Below, piece after piece: positions 47,234 to 58,869 of a stretch of DNA of 64,000 nucleotides. The notes under the pieces are model-generated. The model saw only the letters and a program-made list of their open reading frames with translations, was not told the origin of the DNA and searched no databases. This stretch comes from Rhizophagus irregularis (Eukaryota > Glomeromycota > Glomeromycetes > Glomerales > Glomeraceae), in contig NC_089450.1 of assembly GCF_026210795.1 (NCBI RefSeq), positions 1,736,001 to 1,800,000 on the forward strand, in the 5' to 3' direction. Each line of letters begins with the position of its first letter. Positions within the stretch are counted from its first letter, which is position 1. Both the position numbers and the translations under genes were made by a program.

Positions 47234-47401
47234 ATGCAAGAAGATCTAACAATGGCAACATGCAACATACAAGCACTGTTAGATCTGACTAAGGGAGAAC
47301 AAGGATTTGGATCTGTCATTGCACAAACTATTCTCGAAGACATTTAGTAAACAATAAAAGAACTATATTACCGTAAACACACCAAAAAACTATATAGCAA
47401 G
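47234..47401 (+). pseudogene. Possible decayed first exon of an unknown gene
   Basis: ATG at 47234 opens MQEDLTMATCNIQALLDLTK and continues GEQGFGSVIAQTILEDI to a TAG. Two adjacent stops in that frame are followed by TIKELYYRKHTKKLYSK, which ends exactly at a GTAAGA donor-like site at 47402. The amino-acid composition is far from local noise and reads like real protein on both sides of the stops. I do not recognise it. It may be a relic exon with a nonsense lesion, or a 37-codon micro-ORF followed by chance similarity. Confidence 0.35.
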
Positions 47402-50400
47402 GTAAGATCTATTTTTTTTAAAAAAAAAAAATGTTTGCGTTTTGAGAACGAAACAAACAAATACAGTCACTTTATTAATTTTTAATTTTGTATTTTAAAG
47501 CATTCTGAACTTTTTTACATAATGACATCGGTACTTTGACACAAATTGGATGATGGAATCTACTTAAATTAATACTTACTGCGGTGCAGCAATAAACCAT
47601 TAATATAAATACGCGCATTAATAACACCGTTCGTTATCATCAGGTTAGTTTTATCGATGATTTTACATAATACCCGTGATATTAATTGGTGAACTAGTGA
47701 GGACTTATTGGACTTATTTAAATTTCTGCATGTACTATTAATATAGGAGAGACTATATCCATAAATTTTGAGGTTAGTAACCGTTTATATTACATGCTCG
47801 ATTTGCAATAAGCGTTTAAAAGAGTAGGTAAATTACTTTTTATTTAACTAAAAAAAAATTTTCAATTATAAATTTTTTTTTCTTTGTTTCACAATTGAAA
47901 ATTAATATTATATTTCACTAATTCTGAATATCAATATGAATTACGGTAAAACCCCTCTTTTTTTCGTGAATTCACAATATAATAATTAAGGACCCAATTA
48001 ATAATCATAATAATTTTATTTATTCTTTTCTTTCTTCCCTTTCTTTTGAGTTAATATATTTAGTTTTAAATGGCTACTTCATAATTATAATTGAATTTAT
48101 CATTTTTATTGATCTTCGTTTACGAACTTTAATCATATCTTATGATTCCTGCAAGGGCACTTTTTTTAACTTCCAAATGAGTAAAGCAAAGCCATCAATA
48201 TGATTATATTAATCACTAGACTGAAAATGATTATGTTAAGAGATTAATTAATCGCTTGCTCACCAATTTATATATTAAAATAACTTTAATATCATTTTAA
48301 TATTCTATCCACAAATTAAAAGATTTGGAAAGATTTTAAAAAAATTTTGACAAGTAGCCTTCTTGTTAATATGTTACTTAAATTGTTTTAATTTAATATT
48401 ATAGTTTATAATGTTTTCACTATTTTTTGTAACTTAAACATTACAGCTACATTTATTATTCTTAAAGTCGAATTAAATGAAAAAAAAAACTTGATGAAAT
48501 AAAGATAGTTATCTTAAAATTGCAAAGAAAAGGCAACTTATTATCTGGGCCTTTTGAGATAATTATTAAATAAAATCAAAAATTATGAATTTTAAAATAT
48601 TGTTTTAAATACTGTAGAAAAGTATCATGACAATTGTTAAAGAAACTGTGAAATTGTGAAATTATTTAATATTTAAAAAATATATTGAAAAATTTAAATT
48701 TTTCATAGAATATATAGTATTTACTGAAGAATTCAATACTTGTTATTTTATATTTAATTACATAGTTTAATTATTATTTATATCAAAAGAGAAAATTCAG
48801 AATTAGTTAAAATTCAAATAATTAAATTATAATATCAATAATATCAATTTGCATTTTCACTAATATTATTATTATTTAAATTAATTTAATTTAATAATAA
48901 CAGAATAGATAATAACAAATATTTTAATAATATTAATAATTATTAACTCACCAAAAATTGAAAATTTCAATATTTTATAATATTATAAATCAAATTTTAT
49001 TAATATTTATTATAACTTAATACATTATTTTATATTTTTATCACTTATATCTCATATTTTAATTTAAAAAATAATTCATTTAATTATAATTTTTATAAAT
49101 TCTTCAAATGGATTTTTAAAAAAGTTATTTTATAATTACCTTTAAAATTAAGTTAAAATCTTTAAATTAAGTTTGATATATGAAAAATAAAATGTTTTTT
49201 AAAGATTTTATCCTTAAATTTTATTTTATAAATTATTTTTTATAAAATATTCTTATTTAATATTTATAAAATTTTATTTTATTTAATAATTTTTTTCTTT
49301 ATTTTATAATAATATATTATTGAATTAAATTCCATTTAAAAATATAATAAGTAAAAATTAAAAATTAAAGTAAAAACTGAAAATTTTATAGTTTTATATA
49401 CTAATATTGAAAAAACTTATTTGTTTCTTCTTAAGCAACTCTTTTCTTTTCTCACCAATTTAAGTTTTATAAAAATATTTTGTTATTTATTCTGTAAATT
49501 CTAAAAACTATTTACTTCCTTTAATTTTTTTTTATCCTTATAAAGATTGAATTAAATGATAATTAATAATCATTTTACATGTAAAAAAATATAACAAAAT
49601 TTCAAAAATACCAGTAAACGAATATGCAATCTTTCTCTTATAAATATATAGTCTATAAGGTAGTTTACTTAAACATTGCATATTAACTAACAAGCATATA
49701 GCCTTTTTCAATACCAATATATAACCAATAGAATAATTAGTAATAGTACAGAATAATATTTATAATACTGCTCACCAACAAGCATGCAGCTTTTTTTACT
49801 ATTAGTATGTAACCACTTATTGATTGTACTCTATTTTTTTTTATTCTAAATCACTTTCATGTAAATAGAAATCTAAAAAATTCTTAAATAAAAGTTTTTC
49901 TAATTACTTCCAAAAAACTATATATTTTCATAAATAATAAGTTAAACTATAAAAATTACAAAAAAATCATTTCTGCATTTTACAGTTTACCTTTCTTATA
50001 GTAAATTTTGATATAATGAATTACGTGACTCTTAGTTAATAAAATATATTAATTTTCCCTCGCTATAACGAAATAACCAATCAAATTCTTCAAATTCTTC
50101 ATTAACTTGCTATAATGAATTTAAGATGCAGAATGGCTTCTTTGCTATATCAAGAGTAGACTATACTTTATTATGGTATTTAAAAATATCAAAATATTTA
50201 GTCAATAATTGCATTTTTACTTTTTATATATGTTCAGAAAAAATAATATATAAATAAAATTATATCTTATAGTATTTAGTCTAATAATCTTTTTAAGTTC
50301 AGTTATAATAATTTTTAATACAATTATATGAATTTGCAACTCAATGATTTGCTTAAAATTACTTGAATCTGATTGATTATAAAGTTTAATTTTTTTTTAC

Positions 50401-52589
50401 TATTTGCTTTATAATAAGAATTATTAAAAAAAAAATTTTTTTTTTATTATTAAATATTTAATAAGATAATGGTTTAGTAAATAATATAATATAAATTACT
50501 AGAAACCTTTTGTTTAATTTTTGTTATATTTTTAAATATTTTATTGTATAAAAATATTTATTTAAATCTATAATTAATAATTATTAAATACAAAAAAAAA
50601 CTTTTTTTAGTTGATCTTACATTTACATTTTGAATATTTAAAATATTTTATAAAATAACTTTTTGTTATTGAATTACTTAAAAATATATATTTTTGCTTG
50701 CAAAAATAGAACTCTTAATCCACTGTTCATAATATTTAAAAAATATTGGCTTTTTTACTTTGAAAATGAATTTTTAGTAATAGTATTAGATTCACTGAAA
50801 AATATATATTATTTCACATAACAGACAGGTAGGATAATAACAAAATAAAAGAGTGAATATTATGAATATTATAAAAATAATTTATTAATAGTTTTTTAAT
50901 AACTCTTTATTATTTTACTATTATATACATTTTTTTTATTTTCTTTATTTTGGAATAGTATTTTCATCCAAAATGATTAACAAGAAAATCAAATTATTTA
51001 TCAATATTAGTACATATCTTAAAACTGAAAAGTTTAAGTATATAACTGAAGTAAATGTATTATACAATATCAATAAGAACAATTTTTACACTCTCCTAAA
51101 CTTTGATTCTTTAAAAAAAGATAACATATATTTATATTTTATAAATATTCACAAATAATAAATGTGTAATAGAAAAGTAAAACTCCCATATAACATCATT
51201 AGTGACAGGAAGTATGTGAACATTAAATGTTTTTATTATTAAAAAAAAATTAAATATTAGTTAAACAGTTAACTTTGATATTAACTAGAAATAATGAAAT
51301 AACCTATATTATGTTTTCAATTAAACACACTATATGATATTTTAGTTTTAGATTATTGTAACTTATGTTTGCAATTATATGCTATTATACTATCAAATAA
51401 TAGAAAAGTTTGTTGAAAATATAAGAAACAGATCATTTAACCTCCTTCTAAGATTCTATTAACAAAAACAGTATTTAATAAAAACAAATATATTAAGATA
51501 AAATAGATTTATTTAATATATTAAGGAATTAGTTACTTGAAACAACTAATGTATAAAGAAAAAAGGCCTTATAAAAGATATAAAAGTAATGATTTAGTAT
51601 AATACTAAGTAAATAGAATTAAATTTTAGTATAAAAAAAGCAGATTTATTTATAAAGATATGAATCAGATGTATAGTTAATAATATGAATAAATAGAAAT
51701 TGTTTAGTAATAGTAATTTACTGCTAATTTCTTGCCTATTTCACTATATTTTGAAATCTAAAGAATTGATTTTAAAAGAACAATTTATCAAATTAAATGA
51801 TCTTGTATATTTATATAATAAAGTCATAAGTTATTACATATTTAATAGTTTAAATCAAGAAATTATCCTTAATCATATATATGATAACAATACTATTCAC
51901 CTTTTATTTCATTAGTCTAACAAAAATATCAAATTAAATAGATTTTATATTTAATTCAAGTACATTTAATATTTTTATAATACTATAAAGATAATTTTTA
52001 TATAATATATCAATTTACATAAGAAAGACTTTTTGAAAAAAAATCAGTGACTAAAGTAGATTACAAATATATATATAGAATATTTATATATAAAGAGTTG
52101 TCTTTTAATTGACAAAGTAGAATAGTTAATACTGAAATGTATAATAATGATATAATTTTTAACATAAATATTATTAGTAACCAATAGTATGAGAAACTAA
52201 AACTGCCAAATATAAATGAAAAACTTGAGAGAAAAAAATAAAGTTGCATAATAAGTAATAGTTTAGTTCATCTAGCCATTTATTATTAGATTAGAAACAG
52301 AATTTTTTATTCCAAATTCATTTATTTTTTCTGTTAAGTTATATTTTTTTTTAATTTTTTTCAGTTAAATAGAATTTTTCTTAAGTTAAATTTTTACATT
52401 TAATAGTATTTATATGTAGCTAATTTTTAGTTAAAAAAAAAAATATAGGTTTTAATTAAAATTGCTTAATAGTCATCTAAATATTTGGTTTGTATCACTA
52501 TTTATAATGGTAATATAATTGTATAAGTGATAAGTTGACTTTTTTTTAGAAAAGTAATTATATTTCATAATGTTTAGTCTTTATATATA
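47402..52589. other. 5.2-kb gene-free A/T-rich region
   Basis: No supported gene. Near 49675-49850 two diverged copies of about 115 bp share CTAACAAGCATATAGCCTTT-like and ATATAACCAATAGA-like phrases (the second reads CACCAACAAGCATGCAGCTT and TATGTAACCACTTA). Open frames at 50973-51158 and 51700-51915 are of A/T-biased composition. The second (LNDLVYLYNKVISYYIFNSL) is the most protein-like, but it has no recognised motif. Confidence 0.35.
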
Positions 52590-52839
52590 CCGTATTTTGC
52601 AGGTCACAGTACCCCCCCTATGCACAGTATCCTACAAAAAAGAACTCCCATTTTCTACCGATTTTATTATTTAAAATAATTTAATAAATACCTAGGTATT
52701 ACTCATGATAAATACCCAATTATTATATAAGTTTTATACATATCTACTAATAATAAAAACTCACACAATGGTGGGGGGGTATAAGGTCAAAACCTCTGAA
52801 ATCTGTATCATACCCGGGGTACTGTGCCCCATTATACGG
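52590..52839. mobile_element. 250-bp TA-flanked MITE with CCGTAT ends
   Basis: The left end CCGTATTTTGCAGGTCACAG then TACCCC, and the complement of the right end CCGTATAATGGGGCACAGTA then CCCCG, are flanked by TA (52588-52589 and 52840-52841). C runs of six and more are conspicuous against the A/T surroundings. The target suggests the Tc1/mariner/pogo group. The frame at 52705-52908 crosses its edge and is not a gene. Confidence 0.65.
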
Positions 52840-55048
52840 TATTTATTTTTTAATAAAAAAAAAATTAAAAAATTATTAAATATAAGAAAAAAAAATAAAA
52901 TACAGTAAATTTAATTTAATTTAATTAATTAAAATCAGAACTCCATTTACTACTAATAGATATTACTATAGAAAATTTCAACTTTTGTATGAAATCTTAC
53001 TTTAAAATTTGTTTAAATTCTATTAGTTAATTAGTTAAAAAAAAAAAAAATTATAATAATATAATATAAGATTTCCTTTTATAGTAGAATTTTTAATAAA
53101 TTTTATATATAAATTTTACTTTAGGTTTAAAGATGATCTATCTTAGAAGTAGATAAGATCCTTTAAATTATAAGATTTATAAATAAGTTGAGTTATCTAG
53201 GTATAAACTTTGTGTAATAATAGTAATAGAAATATTTATTAATACGCTTAAAATCGCTCTTATTCTTTTTATTATTTTAAATCCTAAGTAACCAGAAATT
53301 ATTATATAATAAAGGAACTGTTTATATTCCTTTATTTCATATTTTTATATCCATCTAAAATCAATTAATATGTTAATTATAATGTATTTTTTCTGTATTT
53401 TAATTTTATCACAATTATATAATTCCATTTTTTCAGAATATGAGTTGAAATCAAATGGAAGGAATATTATAAACTGTTATTTATAAACTTAATGATTTAT
53501 ATTTGATTATAACTGAAAAAACATTTTTTTTAGAAATACATTATATTTTCTTCATTTTGGTGTTTTTTTCTTCTTATTTCTAGAAGAGGATAGTAAGCTA
53601 TTCCTATTGGTATCACTACTTGCATTCTATTTGACAAAAAGAGCATTATTTCTAATAGTATAATTCAAGATAGTTAATTTCATAAATAAGAAATTATCTA
53701 TATTTTTGTTATATATAAAATTTTTAATTATTTTAATAAAAACCTATTTTCTTTAATTGAGTATCTAACATCATTTCACATAATTATTTGTGATTAACTT
53801 AAAAACTTTTCTATTAAATTAAATTCCAATTAACCTATTAAAGTGTAAAGTTTTTTAGTTGCTTTAATTATTAATAGGATAACATATTAAATATTCAAAC
53901 TATGATAGTTTCTTTTAAATGAATATTTATTTCATTCATACATATCATTTACTCATTACAAAATAATAATTAGGTACATTCTGTCTAGTAGAACTTTAAC
54001 ATTCAGACATTTCACCATATTAATATTTTATTTATTTCAATTTTTTTTTTACTCAAGTCAAAACTTGGTGAAATGGAAATCAAGTTCAAACTTTAAATTG
54101 GATCAAAAAATATAGTGAAAACTATTTTTGAAATCATTGTGATACAACAATTAAATGAATTTTAATGCCAATATTATAAAAAAGCAAGAGAAGCCAATAA
54201 ATCTAAATCTATCATGAAATAGAAATTAAACTTGAAACTTTGCATTTTAAAAAACGGTAAAATACAAAATTTATATTGCAAGTATTTAACATTTTAATTA
54301 AAACAGAATTTTATTTCCTGTTGTCACTGTAATTTCCTAAAAACTTGTATAATATTTTATGTAAATGCTTTAGATATTTGATGAGTTAAATTAGTGTATT
54401 GATAATCTGTTTGATTGTTCATAAGTACAAATAAGTTCATTTTTGAAGATATCTCATTAATTTTTGAAGTGTGAAAAGTTTTATATTCAGTAAATCAAAA
54501 GATTTCTTACTTTATGTGTCTTTTAAATGATGGTATTTATTTTTACACATATTTGATTAATAAGTCTTATAATTATTTATACCACCATTATTACCATATG
54601 ACTTTTACACCTACTGCAAGATTTCATATTAGTAAATCAGTGTTAGTATAAAGATATGCTGCAAGAAATTCATATATCAAACAAATTACTTCTTTAAATA
54701 CATTAATATTAAAGACATATTCCCTACTAACACAATTCTTATAACCATTAAATTGGAATGGAATAGCTAATTAAGTTGAACAAAAAGCTACAATAAATAA
54801 TTCAAAATAGTTAATTCTATATTAAAAAAATGAAAATTTGGAGAACTTTGGGATTTAGGAAGAAATATGATTACTAATGTAACCAGACATATTACTTTCT
54901 CTGGTTGTCTTGTTGTATATCAGCATTTTGATCTTTGCAAAACACGTATAATAGGTATAGTAAAGTATCACAAAAATATTATCTAATATAATCGTATCTC
55001 ATTAGCTCAGTAAAATTGCGCATTAACAAAATTTGGCGCAGTATATCA
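52840..55048. other. Gene-free A/T-rich region
   Basis: Nothing recognisable on either strand beyond A/T homopolymers. Confidence 0.35.
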
Positions 55049-55523
55049 ATGGCAATGGCATCTTCACATACTGGCAATAAAAAATTCGACATACCTTTAT
55101 TACTTGAATAAAAGCAACAAATTTCTTAAATATAAGATGGAGCGTAACATTGTGAAAATTAATCGTAAAGGTAAGTATGAATAGGACATATTGCATTGAT
55201 TATTTTTTTATCTCAATTGCTAATTCCCGAATTTATACTATAGGTTCGAAATTAATTAATCTCTAGAAGTTCTCTTATTAGAAACAATCTTTTTCATACC
55301 TATTAGTTATGCAGATATAAATAAACAAAAATTTCGTAGATATGAGTTGGAATACTTATTTTGAAGAAATATGCCTGGAGATTATTGTTTTATAGGTTAT
55401 TATCATTATCGTTTACAACAAGACGACTTACCTTCTCCTTTCAGAAGAAGTCTAACAGACTAAAAAAGAACCTTGATAATATCATGAAGAATGGATCAGA
55501 TGAAATGAAAAATAGTACTAAAT
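55049..55523 (+). pseudogene. Exon-like remnants of an unknown plus-strand gene, left of the large insertion
   Basis: ATG 55049 reads MAMASSHTGNKKFDIPLLLE to a stop. In nearby frames KQQIS and MERNIVKINRK follow (55138-55171), the latter ending at a strong GTAAGT donor. After an intron-like stretch ending CTCCTTTCAG (about 55445) a frame reads KKSNRLKKNLDNIMKNGSDE and MKNSTK to a stop just before the 9-bp target duplication at 55524. The pieces look like real exons with A/T decay, but I cannot join all of them in phase and do not recognise the product. They may belong with the exon pieces at 62590-63700. Confidence 0.35.
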
Positions 55524-55767
55524 AGCTGAGTATAAAGCTGCCACCCGAAATTAGGGAATTTTACCATTTGCCGAAACTGAAATGGTAAAATTAATTTAGG
55601 AAAAAATACTTAATTCCGAAATGCTAAAACTATTCCAAAATTCTGATTGGCTGTTATAATATCACATGACCAAAATTAAAATTTTTACCAAAATTATAAC
55701 TGTATTCTAATACTATAATTCTGGTTCTGTAGCGATCTTTCTGACACGTGTAGCTTTGATTTAAGCC

Positions 55768-55847
55768 TATGTTCACTTTGTATGACATATATACTATATA
55801 AGGAAATTATGCATCTTTATGCACTAATATTATACAAAGTGAACATA
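55768..55847. mobile_element. 80-bp mini-element in the left arm of the MULE-like element
   Basis: TATGTTCACTTTGTAT at the left and its exact complement ATACAAAGTGAACATA at the right. The right arm of the large element lacks this piece: AAGCC is followed directly by CACTGGTCG there. The comparison of arms thus serves as an empty-site control and shows that the piece inserted after the arms were formed. TA at both ends suggests a TA target. Confidence 0.75.
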
Positions 55848-56340
55848 CACTGGTCGAAATCAAAACTTTTGACTGTTAAGAGTTTTCGGCATAATTTTTG
55901 CCGATTGGTCATGTGATTCGTCACATTTTTTGACCAATGGCAAAAATCGGTAAAATCAATCACAAATCGACTGATACTGATTGTTAAACGGATACTTGTT
56001 CAGTCTTTTGGTGAAAAATCAACTTATACTGATTGTTATATGAAAAATTGTTCCTTTAAGATCATTCAGTGAAATTATACCGATTGGTCATATAAATCAA
56101 CACAATTTTGCCAAATTTGCCAAACGGTAAAAATCAATAACTAATTGGCAATAATTCGGCAAATCAGTTGGTAAATGACTGAAAATCATCAGATGATCCA
56201 GATTGACATTTTACAGGTCTTTTTTAAACAAACTTTTTTAAACTTTTTGAACCTTTCGCTTCCTTCCCTCCTTCTCTTTATCCTTTCCCTTCCCTTTCTT
56301 ACACCTTAGTTCTTCATGTAAATGTACACATTGAATTCGG

Positions 56341-58690
56341 TAACTTTTAATTAAATCAAAAAAGTTTCAAAATTTTCTTTAAAAAACGTTTTTTAACGTT
56401 AAAAAAAACGTTTCTTTTTATACTTTGTGAAGAAAATCGGTTCCGACGTGGATACCGTTTCCCTAGGTGAAGTTTCGAAGGATTTTCAAAACTTTCTTAA
56501 AAAAAAAAACGTTTTATAACTAAAAAACGTTTTTTAAATATTTTTTGTTTAGGGAATTAGTTCCGGCATGGATACCATTTCTCCAGGTGAAAGTTTCGAA
56601 GGATTTTCAAAACTTTCTTAAAAAAAAAAACATTTTATAACTAACAAACGTTTTTTTAAATATTTTTTGTTTAGGGAATTAGTTCCAACGTGGATACCGT
56701 TTCCCTAGGTAAAGTTTCGAAAAATTTCAAAACTTTCTTAAAAAAAAACGTTTTTTTAACTAAAAAATGTTTCTTTTTATTTTTTTTGCAAAGAAAATCG
56801 GTTCCGGCGTGGATACCGATATTCTAGGTAAGTTTTGAAACTCTTTCGAAACTTTCTTTTAAAAAAAAAATGTTTTAACGTAAAAAACATTTTTTTTTGT
56901 TTTTTTTTGCAGAAAATCGGCTCCGACATGGATACCGATGTTCCAGATAAGTTTTGAAAAAAAAATTCGAAACTTTATAAAAAAACATTTTTTAATATTA
57001 AAAATGTTTTTTTTTTCATTTTTGTATAGGAAATCAGCTCCAACGTGGACGCCGATATTCCAGGTAAGTTTCGAAACTAAAGTTTCAAAACTTTTTTAAT
57101 AAAACGTTTTTAATGAAACGTTTTTTTTATATTTAAGAAACAGATCGTCATTCAACCGAAGAAAATGATCGACATTCTATAATTAATTTTACGGGCTTTG
57201 TAATTAATAAAAAAAAATTTTTTGGAATTTCTTGTTCTTTACTATAAATTTTTTTCCAATAAGTGAAAAAAAAACAGTATACAATAACTTTCATGTTCAA
57301 AAAAAATATTTCATAAACTTGCACTATAGGTATACATATGTAGTTTTAGTAGAAACTGTACAAGTTTAACAAAGAATGTGAATATTAAAAAGATTCAAAT
57401 AAAACTAAATAAAGATTTAAAAACTTAATAAAAAACCAAATATAGCTTAGTTACAGTGAAAAATGTTCAAAAATTTTTCATCCAATATTTGGGTTAATAG
57501 GAAATTTACCGTCGGAATCTTGCATTCCTACATAGAAAAGTCAAAGACGCGAAACTCTAGCGATTTCAAACTTTGCAAGTGGCTTAGCTAGGATTGTCAC
57601 TATTAATTACCGTCTTTAAAATTTGTGTATCATATCACATGATGATATGACAATCCGGTAAAAAAGGAGTATTAGCCATTTTTAGCGATAATTTGCGTAA
57701 ATCGGCATTATTAAAATTCTCTGGTTGAGTGGCGACTTGTCCCTTAATTATAGGGATATCAGTTCCAGCGTGGATACCGAATCCCAAAGATAAGTTTCAA
57801 AAATTTTTGAAACTTTAATATAAAAAATGTTAATTTTTAACGTTTTTTTTATTTTGTTGTAGGGATATCGGTTCCAGCGTGAATACCATTTCCTTAGGTG
57901 AAGTTTCGATAGATTTTCGAAACTTACTTATTAAAAAAAATCGTTTTTTAGCTAAAAAATGATTTTTTTTTATATTTTTTTATAGGAAATCAGTTCCGGT
58001 GTGGATACCATTTCTCCAGGTAAAAAGTTTCAAAAGAATTTCGAAACTTTATTAAAAAACGTTTTTTAATATAAAAAACGTTATTTTTTATTTTTTTTTT
58101 TGTAGGAATTTGGTTCCGGTATGGATGCTGATATTCCAGGTAAATAAAGTTTTGAAAGATTTTGAAACTTTATTAAAAAAACGTTTTTTAATATAAAAAA
58201 CGTTATTTTTTTATTTTTTTTTGTAGGAATTCAGTTCCGGTATGGATACCGATATTCCAGGTAAAGTTTTGAAAGATTTTGAAACTTTATTAAAAAAAAC
58301 GTTTTTAATAACAAAAAACGATTTTTTTTATTTATTTTTTTTGCAGGAATTCAGTTTCGGTATGGGTACCATTTCCCAAGTAAAGTTTCAAAAAATTTCA
58401 AAACTTTTTTTTATTATATTTTTTTGTAGAAAATCAGTTCCAGCGTGGATACCGATATTTCAGGTAAAGTTTCAAAAATTTTTGAAACTTCTTTTTTTAT
58501 TAAAGAATTGGTATACTAACCGTTTCTTTATTTTTTACTTAGGTTTTCTTTGGATTTTCATTGAATGAGCGGTAAGTTTATTTTCGAAACTAAATTTTTT
58601 TTTTAAAGGATGGGTTACTAACCGTTTTTTATTTTTTTTTGTTTTGTAGGTTTTCAGGATCTTTGTGGATTAGACTTTTATTGGGTCAGT
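56341..58690 (+). repeat. Tandem array of exon-like 34-bp modules, each bounded by AG and (mostly) GT
   Basis: Units of about 115-125 bp repeat. Each has a conserved core of 33-35 bp like GAAATCAGTTCCGGTGTGGA then TACCGATATTCCAG, preceded by a T-rich run ending in AG and, in 11 of 13, followed by GTRAG/GTAAA/GTGAA. Cores: 56433-56466, 56553-56586, 56675-56708, 56794-56827, 56913-56946, 57030-57063, 57754-57787, 57863-57897, 57986-58019, 58106-58139, 58227-58260, 58347-58379 and 58430-58463. The spacers hold an AAAAACGTTTTT inverted pair. The array ends in two conventional exon candidates (58543-58571 and from 58650), each preceded by a TACTAAC branch-point word (58514, 58616), a T-rich tract and AG. 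A 690-bp stretch without units interrupts it at 57064-57753. Either a gene built of repeated microexons or a minisatellite grown from an exon-intron unit. No transposase or known domain. Confidence 0.7.
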
Positions 58691-58869
58691 AAGAATAGTG
58701 GTAAGGATGGTGGTGGATAGTGGGTAATGTGGCGGGTGCGTATAGTGAATGGTGAAATGGTGGACGACAGATAGTAGATAGATTTAATATGTAATTTTAA
58801 TATGTAAAGCAAATTAATAGAATTTAATTAATAAATTGTTATTACAAATTAAAATTAGCTAAATATACT

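Noticed and set aside
51700-51915. 71-codon plus-strand frame
   Set aside because: Slightly protein-like (LNDLVYLYNKVISY), but no recognised family, no intron structure and strong A/T codon bias; kept only as a remark in the region entry.
58242-58568. 108-codon plus-strand frame starting MDTDIPGKVLKDFETLL
   Set aside because: It runs through the module array, reading cores and T-rich spacers alike. It repeats the same motif and gives F-rich filler, so as an unspliced gene it is not credible.
56341-58690. CRISPR-like array
   Set aside because: Regular repeats with spacers, but the spacers are related to each other, the period is too long, and the genome is eukaryotic.
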